From Hibiscus mutabilis (taxonomy: Eukaryota; Streptophyta; Magnoliopsida; Malvales; Malvaceae), in contig CM033724.1 of the NCBI GenBank assembly GCA_019671005.1, positions 25,707,786 to 25,771,785 on the forward strand: a stretch of 64,000 bases of DNA, read 5' to 3'. Below the pieces are notes generated by a model. The model saw only the letters and a program-made list of their open reading frames with translations. It did no database searches and was not told where the DNA came from. Below, one piece after another: positions 35,801 through 47,440 of the stretch (the stretch's first letter is position 1; every line of letters begins with the position of its first letter). A program made the translations under genes and the position numbers.

Positions 35801-36999
35801 TGAAAATGAAAAAAGAAACCCATGAGTGAAAATGGTGGCAGCTGGCATTAGGATCACGTTTGAAGAGATGGATTCAGGGCAATAAGTGAGTGAGAAAGAT
35901 TGGCATTGATGAGTAACATTTGAGATGGGAGCTGGGAGTATACCAAGTTGCAGTTAATGATTCTGCGTGCCACCGCTCGTTACATTAATATTGGACGACT
36001 TTTTTCGTCTTTTCTGTCCATTGTTGTATTAAGCTTTAAAGTTTTGTTTGGTTTGGTGAAAAGTAAAAAAAGAAAGGTAATTTTTCTTATTTTTATGCAA
36101 AAAAAATTCTCCCTAAAATTAGGTGAAAAATAGCAAAAAAAAATATAACCTATCATACTTTAATAATAAAACTAATAAATTATATTTAAAAATTTTAATT
36201 TTAATTTTTACCATATTTATAAATAATTTTTATAATTTCATACAATATTATTATTATGGCTTTTCTATTCAATTTAGTCCTAAAACTTTTTATTTAATTT
36301 AAAAATTACCCTTATTTGTTTCTAATTTTATTATTAAATTTAATATTTTTAATATAATAATATTTTTATTTATTTTAGTCCATAAAATATTTATTTAATC
36401 TAAAATTGACTCCTATTTATTTCTAATTTTATCTAATATTTTTACTATGGTTTTATTTATGTTCAATTTAATCCCTCAAATTTTATTTAATTTGGAATTG
36501 ACCTATATTTTTTATTTATAATTTATTCCAATATCTTATAATTGCAATTACGTTTCAGCCACTACTTTTATAATTGGAATTAAGGACACGCTCTAGCTCG
36601 TATTAACATGAAACTTGGTCTACACGTCAATGATGATATTGATTACCAAAATGTCTTTTTGTTAAATCGTTTATTTTTTTAAATTTTTTAAATGTTTATT
36701 TTCTCGGGTGACTTTAGTTAATTGTTTCCGCTTTAATTTTATGTTGGTTGTTTACTTTCATGTAATCGAGTAAGCTTGTTTTTTTTTAATTTAGGCCACA
36801 ATGGGTCATTTGTAGCATTCGATGTTCGAGTTGGATTCGTCTAAACCAAGTATTAGATGTTACATTTACAGTCAAACTCTCGGGATTAAATTATACAAAT
36901 ATTAGACAAAATTATAAAAAATAAAAATAAATAGAGTCAATTTTGAATTAAATAAATTTTTTATGGACTAAACTGGACAAAAATAAACATATTATTGAG
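35801..36999. other. AT-rich intergenic DNA
   Basis: No gene is visible. It contains three degenerate direct copies of a block starting AATTTAGTCC and an inverted copy (see the inverted repeat at 36270-36976). The 61-codon open frame at 35948-36133 is low-complexity and not credited. Confidence 0.6.
36270..36976. repeat. Diverged inverted repeat with tandem left arm
   Basis: The block at about 36371-36441 (TTTTAGTCCATAAAATATTT then AAAATTGACTCC) reappears inverted at about 36901-36976, roughly 85% similar by eye over 70 bp. Weaker direct copies lie at about 36269-36350 and 36456-36505. The arms are about 460 bp apart. It could be a decayed foldback/MITE or inverted solo repeats. Confidence 0.55.
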
Positions 37000-38184
37000 T
37001 GTAATAATCTATCGAATATAGCCAATAGGGGGTGAATTGGAATTTTAAACAATTGTGAAAACTAATTGCAAAGAATAGAAATGGCAAGAAGATCTAGAGT
37101 GGTTCAACTCCGGCAATGGAGTCTACATCCACTACCTTAGTTAGCACACTAAGGAATTCACAAATCCAGTAATTTGTCTTCCCTTTAGGATAAGGAGTAA
37201 CTTTACAATTCAATAGAGTTATACCCCAAAGTCTATTGAATCCTTTCCTAAATTTAATTACAAAGAAGCAAACCTAGAAAATCCTCACAAGAATAATGTT
37301 TGCAATGTTTAAGCTCTCTCACACACCCAAGAAACACTAGTAAATGAATTAGAATGAAGAACATGACTAGTGTATACAAGAAAGAAGGAAAATTGAGTAC
37401 AAAATAGATTTTGATTGTTTGAATATTTGTATTGTCTTTCTTGATGCTTCATTACTATTTGGAGACCCTTTTTATATGCTCTTGATCTTTTCTAGCTGTT
37501 GTAAGACTTTGGAGGGAGTTTAAAGCTGTTGAAAGCCATTAAAATTGAGCATTTAATGCTCCCCTGCATGGTGGTTTCGAAACCATAGCTAATGATATCA
37601 AAATTATAAGGGTTTTTTGAATAAAAACTAGCTGTTACATGCATCTGGTATCGAAACCTAGACCAAAAGGTTTCAAAACCTTTTTTATGATTTTGAAATC
37701 ATAAGAATGGTATTGAAACCATTGACATGGTTTTGGTTCCAAAATCATTCTACCCGAAAAGTTTCGATACCTTCTTATGAAGGTTTTGAAGCCATCCCAG
37801 AAAACTTGTAAGTTTGGCTAAGTGATGACTTTTAAAGACATATTCGATATAGGTACAAAGTCAAATATTTAAAAATTCATTTTTGCAAGTTAAAAATAAG
37901 TTTTGACAAATTCTAAATTAAAAACATAATTTTATAAATTTTTACAAATTGGTCCTTGAAAGTTTAATTAAGTAATATCAAAATAAAAATAATTCTAACA
38001 ATCTCTCATTTTTTGATATAACAGAACACTTGGTAAATTTTGTTTCGAAAAAAATTTGTCAAAGATATAATATTCCCCCATAGGCTCTCCTTTTGTAATT
38101 GTCTTTATAAAATTTTGAAATTTTGATTTTTAAAGACATTTTTATGCTTTTGAGAAAAAAAATGATTGTACAAAATTCTTAACA
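37000..38184 (-). mobile_element. SIRE-like Ty1/copia 3' LTR
   Basis: About 1.19 kb, TG at 37000 and CA at 38184. On its right are a polypurine tract and ORFs on the minus strand, so it is the 3' LTR. It has the AGGGGGTGAATTGG and GAGTGGTTCAACTCC stretches that I associate with SIRE-type copia LTRs in dicots, and a run of GGTWTCGAWACC palindromic words (37570-37800), including perfect TGGTTTCGAAACCA (37572-37585). Confidence 0.7.
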
Positions 38185-39733
38185 CTAATTTCTCCCTTTT
38201 TTGTTATGGCAAACAGAATAAAATGCTATAAAATTACAAACATCATTAGAGCAATAAGGATAATCCAAAAATAATGAGACCATAAAATTCAAATAAATAT
38301 GATAAAATCCAAATAAAACATCCATCATAAAAATCCAACATAAGATAAACCATAGAAATAGGCATAAAACATCCATAATGTGCATAAACTCCCTAAATGC
38401 AAATACTGAAATCCTAAATCAAAATAAGTCTTAATAGCATAAAGTCATTATAGAACGCATAATAAGTCCTAAGAATCTGATGCATCATGAGGATGGTGGA
38501 AAAAGATGACCACGAACATCACGCATATCATGCTCTAAAGATGCCACACAACCATCTAAGCTATGAAGCGAGCTGATAGTCTCCCCATGAGAGCTACGAA
38601 GAAAGGCATTCATGTTGTCCAAGCGAGTAACCATAGCCGCATAAATGGGTTCCATGATCATGGGAGCCGATGCATCCTCATCCATCGGAGCTGGAGCATC
38701 ACCAACCAGAGCAACAATCGCCGTATCTACATGGTGAATCCAACCAATCTCATCACCCTCCTCCACAAAATACCATTGTGCCTTATGGCAAGTCTTGATG
38801 TCAATTTCACTCTTATTTTTGACGGGAGGATCAAGAGAGGTATCGATCTCAATTTTCCTAAAGATATAGCTAAGAACACAATCGAAGAAAATAAAGTAGT
38901 TGGACTTGGTAAAAAAATTTGAAAAAAATTGTCAAAGATATAATATTCCCCCATAGGCTCTCCTTTTGTAAATGTCTTTGTAAAATTTTGAATTTTGATT
39001 TTAAAGACATTTTTATGCTTTTGAGAAAGAAATTGATAGTACAAAAATCTTAGCACTAATTTTTCTCCCCTTTTTGTTATGGTAAAAAGAATAAAATGCT
39101 ATAAAATTACAAACGTCATTAGAGCAATAGGGATAATCCAAAAATAATTAGACCATAAAATCCAAATAAATATGATAAAATCCAAATAAAACATCCATCA
39201 TAAAAATCCAACATAAGATAAACCATAGAAATAGGCATAAAAACATCCATAATGTGCATAAACTCCCTTAATGCAAAACCTGAAATCCTAAATCAAAATA
39301 AGTCTAAAGTACCATAATAATAGCATAAAGTCATAATAGAATGCATAATGAGTCCTAAGAATCTGATGCATCATGAGGATGGTGGAAAAAGATGACCACG
39401 GACATCACGCATATCATGCTACGAAGAAAGGCATTCATGTTGTCCAAGCGAGTAACCATAGCCGCATAAATGGGTTCCATGATCATGAGAGTCGATGCAT
39501 CCTCAACCATCGGAGCTAGAGCATCACCAACCAGAGCAACAATCGCCGTATCTACACGGTGACCCAACCAATCTCATCACTCTCCTTCACAAAATACCAT
39601 TGTGCCTTATGGCAAGTCTTGATGTCAATTTCACTCTTATTCTTGATGGGAGGATCAAGAGAGGTATCTATCTCAATTTTCCTAAAGATATAGATAAGAG
39701 CACAATCGAAGAAGATAAAGTAGTTTGTTGGAT
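38045..39733. repeat. Tandem duplication of about 0.85 kb at the copia 3' end
   Basis: Unit 1 (about 38045-38921) and unit 2 (about 38922-39733) match closely from TCAAAGATATAATATTCCCC through ATCGAAGAARATAAAGTAG. Each unit holds the C-terminus of the second ORF, the polypurine tract and the first 130 bp or so of the LTR. Unit 2 lacks about 60 bp (the stretch at about 38536-38595 in unit 1). Confidence 0.85.
38189..38202 (-). other. Copia polypurine tract
   Basis: Minus-strand AAAAAAGGGAGA just upstream of the LTR start. A second copy (AAAAAGGGGAGAAAA, about 39061-39075) lies in the tandem duplication. Confidence 0.65.
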
Positions 39734-39892
39734 TTGAGATGACACAGACATGATGGAGAAAGATTATGATAGCAATATCGGGGTGAGTCTTATCAGGATA
39801 GCACATAAGCCACCAATAATCGATGACTCTTATACGAGTAGCTCTTTCACTGGAAGGACAAAAAAATAGATTAGTGAAAATATGGAAGAGGT

Positions 39893-42800
39893 TGTAACAC
39901 CCTTAACATATACTCATAGTACAAATACACATTAAGGATGTCACAATATTATTTAACAGAGTTCTAGACTTGTAATAATTTTTTAAACATTTGACATAAA
40001 ACTAGTTTATAAAATAACCCTTTCTTGACTTTCGAAGTATTCATAGCTTATTTGTTGATTGCTAGTTTTGACCATGAATTGGACTATAAACACGTTAGTT
40101 AGTTATTAAAATAAGTATGTAACTCAGGGTGAAATCTAGGTACACTGCCTAGGCCCTTTCTTAAATTTAAAATCGTTACGCGATAAACGATAAATAAAAT
40201 TTTACCCGATTAAATATCATCACTGGTAATTCTTTAACCACACAAATAATTCATATTTATTTGACTATAAATCAAACTTATACCTTTAAAACAACTAATG
40301 AATAAATTGATACATGCCCACTAGAGAATATCATAAATTAGAATGTCTTACTGATGTTTGGCAGATTGCAGCTTGATCAACATGCTTGACTCCTCTTCAA
40401 GTAAGTTTCCAACAACCTACGTGTGAAACAACACACGCTAAGTATTCACTTAGTGAGGCAACTGTAAATTAAAGTAAAGCATTTCAATGTATAGAAATAA
40501 CATAAATAAACAAAATACTGTGTATATCATATAAAAATATAGAATCGTATAAAACTGACTTATTAAAGTCATTATTGTATCATGTAACAGTGCAATACAG
40601 TTCCTGCAAAATGGCAAGCGAGTCCCAATTGCATTTTATATCATAACATCAAACCTTTATTTTATTAATCAAATATATGTTAAGCTTTTTAGCTTAACTG
40701 CCTGCATAAATGCATTTTATGTATTATAGCCCAAAGTACAATATAATGTGATACTATGGTACATGAGTCATCATAACCGACACCGTAGTGTCTACAACGC
40801 CGTAACGTCTAATGATGAGTACGTACTCAAGGATGCCCTTTGATCCTCATACTCGCACATTTTGTGCTATGTAACATCGTAGTGCTTGAATTGACTCCGT
40901 AGAGTCTGACTCGACTCTGTAGAGTCTATCTCGCACCGTAGTGCTATGACGCAGCTGCTAGGACTCTATGGATATCTAACTATACCAAAGACTGCACAAC
41001 AGTACATGGGCAAAATCAACATTTTAATCAACATTCTATGTTCAAAGCATCAATATAAATCATATAAGTCGATATTAGGGAGTTCATACCCAATATCTAA
41101 AATCCGATTTATCTTAGATAAATCATTAGCCATACTTTGATCAACATACATTTTCATTAATATTAAGGTCGACTTATCGCAAGTCTTCCTCATTTCATAT
41201 ATATATAATAGGTAAAAATGCACTCACCTTGGCCACTTAACACAATGCCTCACTAAGTCCTAGTTTATTTTTTTCATAGTACCTCGAACCTTCTTTGATT
41301 CGGACTTGACTTCATTAATCACATGAATAAAATAAAATATTTGTTAGATTAAAATCTAACAATACCTTAAACATGCCGTCTAATATAATCATTCGAATAT
41401 AAAGTTTCCAAATATTTTCCTTTCTTCCTTGTATTGTTCAAAAACTCATTATGGTCCTTAGTGACCAATTTGAACTTTCAATAATTCTTCTGAGCTTGCT
41501 AACTAACATTTAAATACAAAATGTTTCAAATTCCATTTTCTGGCAGCTTGCGCTACCTTCAAAGATTTACATATACAGGGCATAATACATACTGGATCTT
41601 AATTTCCTTTATACTGGAGAAACTAGATTCGATAACGGTTCTAATGGTATAAACCACATAAATTAATAAAATCTACAAAATTATGAAAATTCCTTACATT
41701 CACGTCACAGAGTTGTCTAGGGAGAAACGGCTATGTAATTTTTCTAACATTCATTCGATTAAAAATTCATATCTTTTAACTCAGAACTCGAAATCAGTCT
41801 CTGTTTGTTGGAAACGAAACTAGACTAAAAAAATATTTACAACGGTATATAATTCATCATCTAACCATTTTTGTAGAATTTATGGCAAATTTTTATTCCA
41901 ATTCCTACATAACTTTCCATAAATAACTTCTAATTTACACCAACTTCTCCTTATTTCTCTACTTGTCAATTTAGTCCCATCACTTTACTTCAAATGACTA
42001 GAATAAAGCTTGTATTCATATGTTCTCTTTACATCCTTCATCAAAATAAGCTTAAAACTTTACTTTTCTAATTTCTCTTGATTTGTCGAATGGTTACCAA
42101 ATTTCAAATATAAGGATTCAAGCTTCTTAACTTTGCAAATTAGTCCTCAAATCAACATTACTACCTTAAATCCATCATTTTTACAAAAAATCAGATTTGG
42201 TCCCTTAATTTTGAAGCTTGCCGAAATGGACCCTATGTATTTAACTTAGGTTTTTGCTTCCAAACAACAAATCTAGTTTACTAGATCTTTAATCCAACAT
42301 CACAAACCCTACGCTAGACATGAATCCATAAACCTTAATCTTCTCTATAAAAACCGAAATATGTAGGGTTTAAATCCCAGCTCAATAACATGATTCTAAC
42401 ATCATACAAGCATGATTCTAATTTAAAATCAACCATGGATTCATAAAATCATAAAAGCCCCAATTTGTTCATAAATACTAATTTCTTCCTCATATCAAAT
42501 CTCATCAACCAATCAAGTATTCTATGAATTATTTACTTCAAAATATAGAGCTCGAAGAGTAGAAAACTTTATAGTTCAAAAGATTACCTAAAAATCGAGA
42601 TTCGGGGCTTAAATTGAGCTTGGATTTTTTTCTTCTTTCCTCTTCTTCTTCTCTTCACCACAGTTTTGGAGAGTATTTGGCTGATAATTCCTTCATATTT
42701 CATATATTTGAGACACTTGTATCATTAAAAATGAATTTTTAATTCAATAAATTCCACTTTCTAAAAATACCCTACAACTAGATTTATATTTCTAATTTGC

Positions 42801-43842
42801 CATTTTGTAACATTCCAGCTAGACTTAGTTGGATTCTAATCAGCCATTGTTCATCCATAAAAGAAATCTCAAAATTCCTTCCATGTCCCTTTTGGGTGAA
42901 ATGACTAAAATGCCCTTTATCAATCAGCTTATTCACAAAATTGTCATTCCATGTCATTTCAATCGATTTAAATTTTTCTTGAACTTTTTAACATCAAAAT
43001 ATCCATAAAATGATATTTTATGACTCTTCTAAGTTTATGGAACTATCCCTGAAATTTTAGCTCAATCTAATTTGCCGATAATTACTTAGAACTTTACTAT
43101 GATTTCTCAATATTCAAATTGTTGAATTGAATTTGTGACTTCATATTATTCCATCATCTAATAAAATTTCATGTATTTCCACTCATCCATACATATATGG
43201 GACCTTCCCATATGGGCATCCATCCTAAGGCATGAGCACACTTAACTACAAAGTTCGATCAAAATTCGGTATCTTGAACTGCATTTTTCTTTCTGAATCT
43301 TTTATCATCTTTCGTATCATATCCTGTCTTATCCATATACAAAATAAAAATAATGACCGAATAGTTTTCTTTATTCGAGTCATATATCCGGGCATCCCCT
43401 AATTATTCGACTGATAATAACTTTTTACATAATTCTCATACTAGAATCCGGGTAGTGCCAAAATACACATTCTAACCCCGTCTATCCATCCATGGAATAA
43501 AAATTCTTAATGGTAAAATTCTTCATTAGGGGCTCATATTTTTCCCATTTTTATTCTCTAAACACCAACTTTTGAAAAGCTATCATTTTGGTCACTAAAG
43601 TTTAAACTTCAATTCCCATTCCAATTTTCCTCAGATTTTAACCAAACTTTGCAAGTACCTTAATTAGCTTGCCCTCTATCATATGATTCTTTTAAATCTC
43701 CAAAATTCCTTTTTCATAACCCATAATCGAAGAAATCCTAACTTTTGCATTTTTGTCATTTTGGTCACTAAGTTGGCTTTTAAGCTACTAACTTAGTAGC
43801 AAATGACCTTAATACTGTTTAACAAAATTTTGCAGTGTTACA
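39893..43842 (-). mobile_element. T5 solo LTR with target-site duplication
   Basis: A 3.95 kb LTR from TGTAACACCCTTAAC (39893) to TTGCAGTGTTACA (43842), flanked by GAGGT on the left (39888-39892) and GAGGC on the right (43843-43847), a 5 bp duplication with one change. No internal coding region, so a solo LTR left by LTR-LTR recombination. It contains CTAAGT..ACTTAG (40438-40453), a mini-hairpin array (40779-40944), the CTATGGATATC..ACTATACC TATA-like block (40965-40986) and the splice-donor-like block (about 41216-41235). It splits the copia second ORF. Strand is by analogy with T4. Confidence 0.88.
40779..40944. repeat. Mini-hairpin array in the T5 LTR
   Basis: Perfect stems: GACAC-CGTA-GTGTC (40779-40792), GACTC-CGTA-GAGTC (40893-40906), GACTC-TGTA-GAGTC (40913-40926), GCAC-CGTA-GTGC (40933-40944). 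Stems differ while pairing and a (C/T)GTA loop persist. The 40800-40890 interval has weaker units. Confidence 0.85.
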
Positions 43843-44365
43843 GAGGCGCTCTTCAATATCGAGGTGGGTAGGACTTTCATCATCAAAGGTATGAATGTCA
43901 TGATGTTTATACTCATTGGAACTACTACCTACATGAACACCTAAGTGCCTAGTAATGGGTATAGGATCAAGCTCAAACTCGGTGCCCATTAAGAATGATT
44001 GAATGCCTATAATAGGATTTGTGCCATTAGGAGATCGAATAAATTTGACATTAGTGTTGAAGGCATGACCAACCTACGATGGACATATTCGAGAATGCTT
44101 AAAAAATCTAACCATTTACAATTGGAAAAATGATCAAAAAGATCAAAGTTATAAACAGTAGACATAAGGAAGTACAAATCTATATTACACTCAGCTCTAA
44201 TTTCCTTAGACATGTAAACATTGCGGGAATGAGTTAAATGTTCACCGTCTTGAAAGCAAAAATCTTCGACGTTAGGATTAGATTAGGATTTTGAACGGGT
44301 TGACTTGATCGTGAAGATTGATCACTTTCATTACGAGGACACTTAGAAGATGTCCTAGGAGGCAT

Positions 44366-45440
44366 AGTAAATGGAAAAAAAGAAAGGTTTAGTTCAAAAG
44401 AGTTGGTTTGTGAATTTTATCAAACACTTGGTGGGCAAGAGTTTGAAATTTTTTTGGAAAAGGTTTAGGGTGGGTTGGGTAGATACTCATGCAAAAGACA
44501 AAAGATATGACACATAAATCAACTAACCAATGCATTATATCAAGCACAAATCCTCAATTTTTCTTAGAAAATTCAAAATTCACAATAAAATTTAAAAAAT
44601 TAAAAGTTTTTGAATGGGTATACAGTCATGTGAAAAGTGGAACTTTGAAAGAATATATTATTTAAACAATTTTATCTTCAAAAACAACTTTAAATCATGT
44701 TTTCATCACTAAAATTTTGAAACTAAAAATTGAAAAGATAAGTTTTAGATGAAAATACCATGAGATGGATGAATATGATGAAACAACCCAAAAACTTGAA
44801 GAGATTTGATAGATTGAAGCAAAAGTTTTAAGGGTTTTGAACCGATTTTAGGTGAATGGACTTTTAGGGTGAGAGGAAATAAACAAAAGATATGTTTTAT
44901 GGGAGTTTTAAAATAATTTTCAGGTTGAAAAATTGTCTCAGTTCGGCTAGCGAAACACATGGTTTCGAAACCATGTAGGTGATTTCGAGACCACTGGTTT
45001 TGACACCAGATATAAGGTTCCGATACCTTTTCTCCATTAACCAAACCAACCAAATTTGTTCATTTGGTTTTGAAACCATCTATCATGGTTTCGATACCTA
45101 GTGCACTGAAGTGACTAAAAGTCAAATTTTAAGACTTGTTTTACCCTGACAATGTACACTAACATGTTTATGACTATCATAGGCATGAAAAGGCACTTTG
45201 AAATAAGTTCAAAGATGTACGACACTAAAACAAACAATAACTATAGGCATGGGTTTTGAAAATTATAGAAATTATGCTAAGTTTAGGAACATAAAAGGCC
45301 AAGATAGACTAAAAGTCACAAACTTATTTGCCCCTAACTATTTGCATGTAAGTACCATATAGAATCACTCAAGCATATATTTCAAGAAAATTTAAGGCAA
45401 AATAACATGTAAGCTCAAAAAAACATGAAATTTGGCACAA
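44366..45440 (-). other. Copia spacer between pol and the second ORF, with TTCGAA palindromes
   Basis: Non-coding stretch. At 44940-45105 it has GGTTTCGAAACC, GATTTCGAGACC, GGTTCCGATACC, GGTTTTGAAACC and GGTTTCGATACC in series, including the perfect 18 bp palindrome CATGGTTTCGAAACCATG (44958-44975). The same words occur in this element's LTR. The two minus-strand open frames here (44745-45079) are created by it and not credited. Confidence 0.6.
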
Positions 45441-45924
45441 AGGCTTAAGGTAGGCTTGTAAGGCCTAACTCTCTCCTAAGAGTCCAAAATCTTTCTTTAA
45501 ATGGCTTGATAAAAATATCATCTAGAACTATATCATCCTTTAGGACATGATCTCTAATGAAATCATGCCTAATCTCAATTTGCTTTGTTCTAGAGTGTTG
45601 GATGGGATTCTTAGTGAGACAAATAACACTAGTATTCTCAAACTTAATAGGTATAATACCAACATCAATTCCATAGCCTAAAAGTTATTGTTTTATCCAT
45701 AAAACTTGTGCACAACAACTATTGGCTGAAATGTATTCCACCTCGGTGGATGATAATGCTACACTATTTTGTTTCTTTGAAAACCATGAAATTAGAATAT
45801 TTCCTAAGAATTGACAAGTGCTGGAGGTACTCTTCCTATCAATTTTACAACCTCCATAATATGCATTCGAATAAGCATGTAAACTAAAGGATGAGTCTCT
45901 AGGATACCAAAGTCCTAAACTATG
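45441..45924 (-). pseudogene. Ty1/copia RNase H (end of pol)
   Basis: C-terminal pol of a SIRE-like element, minus strand. It reads GGCKIDRKSTSSTCQFLG, SWFSKKQNSVALSSTEVEY (the RNase H Glu region), ANSCCAQVLWIKQ, then KQIEIRHDFIRDHV. An in-frame stop follows WIKQ. The upstream pol is removed at 45925, where an M LTR begins. Confidence 0.85.
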
Positions 45925-47440
45925 TGTAACGCCCTGAAATTGGGCCTAGATGTTAGACGAATCGATTAGACGATTCGAGATAATCGGATTGGACAATTCG
46001 AGTTAGTTTCAGGAATTAAATCTTATAAAATTGTTTTTTGCTAAAATAAAATATGGAAAATGCTAGAAAATACTTAATTAATATTTTAAGTATTTTGGTA
46101 AATTCAATTTGAAGGAATTAAATCTGATTTTTGGGAGATTTTGGTTCGGTGACTAAAATGCAAAGTTTTCAAAACTTTTTTTGGTGACTAAATCAAAAGG
46201 GTCAAAACATAGAATCTTTAAGGAGCTAATTAACCAAAATTTTTCATCAGATTTTCCCTTAATTTAGGCTATTTTAAAAAGGTTTTTAATTGGTTTTAAT
46301 ATTAAAATAGAATAGAATTAGTAAAAAGGATTTTTAATTTTACAATTCATTTTCTCACGTAGCTAATTTTGCTCTCAACTTTTCTCTCAACTTTCCAGTA
46401 GTCAAACTATCAATTTCTTTCCAAAATTTCCAAGAATCTATCTCTTTTTATTTCCTTTTGATTTCCTACTTGATTCCTTTGATTCCTACAACAAAATCTA
46501 CTTGATTTCTTGAAGCTTTCATCCAATCTTTGCCAATTAAGGGGGAAAACAACAATTAGAGGTGATTTTCGTTTCTCTCCTCTAACTAAAGGTTCTTTAT
46601 TGAAATTCCCAAGTTCTTGATCCCTTACAACTGATTTATGTTAAGAAATTATGATTAAAACATGAATATGATGATTTAATTGACTTTTTATGTGGAAATT
46701 TGATAAATACTGTTATGGATTTGTTTTATATCGAATCTAATTGATTTAGATCTCTTATAAGATGTATTTTAATGTTGTAAGAAGTGGTTAATTAAATGAA
46801 TCCCGAAACTATGTGAATTGTTAATTTTCTAGGTTGTAAATAGTTAGATTTTGGTGTGATCTTGGTGTTGTAGAGTTTATGGAGGTATAAGGATGTTATA
46901 AAGATGATTTTGGATGCTAATTGATGTTGTTAAGATGTTAAAATCAATACGTTTTGGTTGGGCTTTGTTTAGATGAAGTTTGGTGATGATTTCAGTTGTT
47001 ATAGAGATGTGTTTGATGGTTTTTTAGTTCGGTGAAGTTGTGTTTGTTGGTTTCTAGAAATTAGATATGCATGGAAGTGCATTAATCCTCTACTTTTGAT
47101 TGGGTAAAGCAGAGGAGTTGAGTCCTTTAGCTTTTGGAGAGGTTGCAGAAGCTTTGAAAGCTTGATTCTCGCAACGGCAAGCGAGCTTTGGGTTATCAGT
47201 GAGTGGAAACACATTTTATTGCTTTTAAAAGGTTTGAAGATGGTTGTTGGGAGTTTAGAATAAGTTTGAAACACTTATCTAAGCTCGAAAGTAAGTATTG
47301 GTTTAGCTCTCTCTCGTTTTTGGTTTTGCAAAATACAATCTCATGCACATGTTTATAGATTTGATTACTTACTATTATATGCATGTTTTCGAAATGAAAG
47401 ATGTTGCAAATGAATATGCATGATGATATCTGAGCATTGT
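45925..47440 (+). mobile_element. M-family LTR (copy 5), opposite orientation
   Basis: Begins TGTAACGCCCTGAAATTGGG at 45925, which is the M 5' end in plus orientation, and passes the reversed hallmark AAGGTTCTTTATTGAAATTC (about 46590). The distal part is lost at about 47440. It interrupts copia pol. The minus open frames 46999-47459 are incidental. Confidence 0.7.

Larger units (their letters stand above)
39361..44365 (-). pseudogene. Copia-associated second ORF (env-like position), split by a T5 LTR
   Basis: A protein-coding remnant downstream of pol in a SIRE-like element. It starts MPPRTSSKCPRNESDQSS at 44365, has a frameshift near 44225, continues MSKEIRAECNIDLYFLM (44213) and reaches DDESPTHLDIEERL just before the T5 insertion at 43842. 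Past the insertion it resumes at 39888: MCYPDKTHPDIAIIIFLHHV (39806), then LDNMNAFLRS and the C-terminus (39567-39361). A duplicate C-terminus is at 38766-38485. It resembles the 'putative plant transposon protein' ORFs common in dicot genomes and its position matches the env-like ORF of SIRE. No transmembrane segment was identified; function unknown. Broken by the insertion, frameshifts and stops. Confidence 0.65.
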
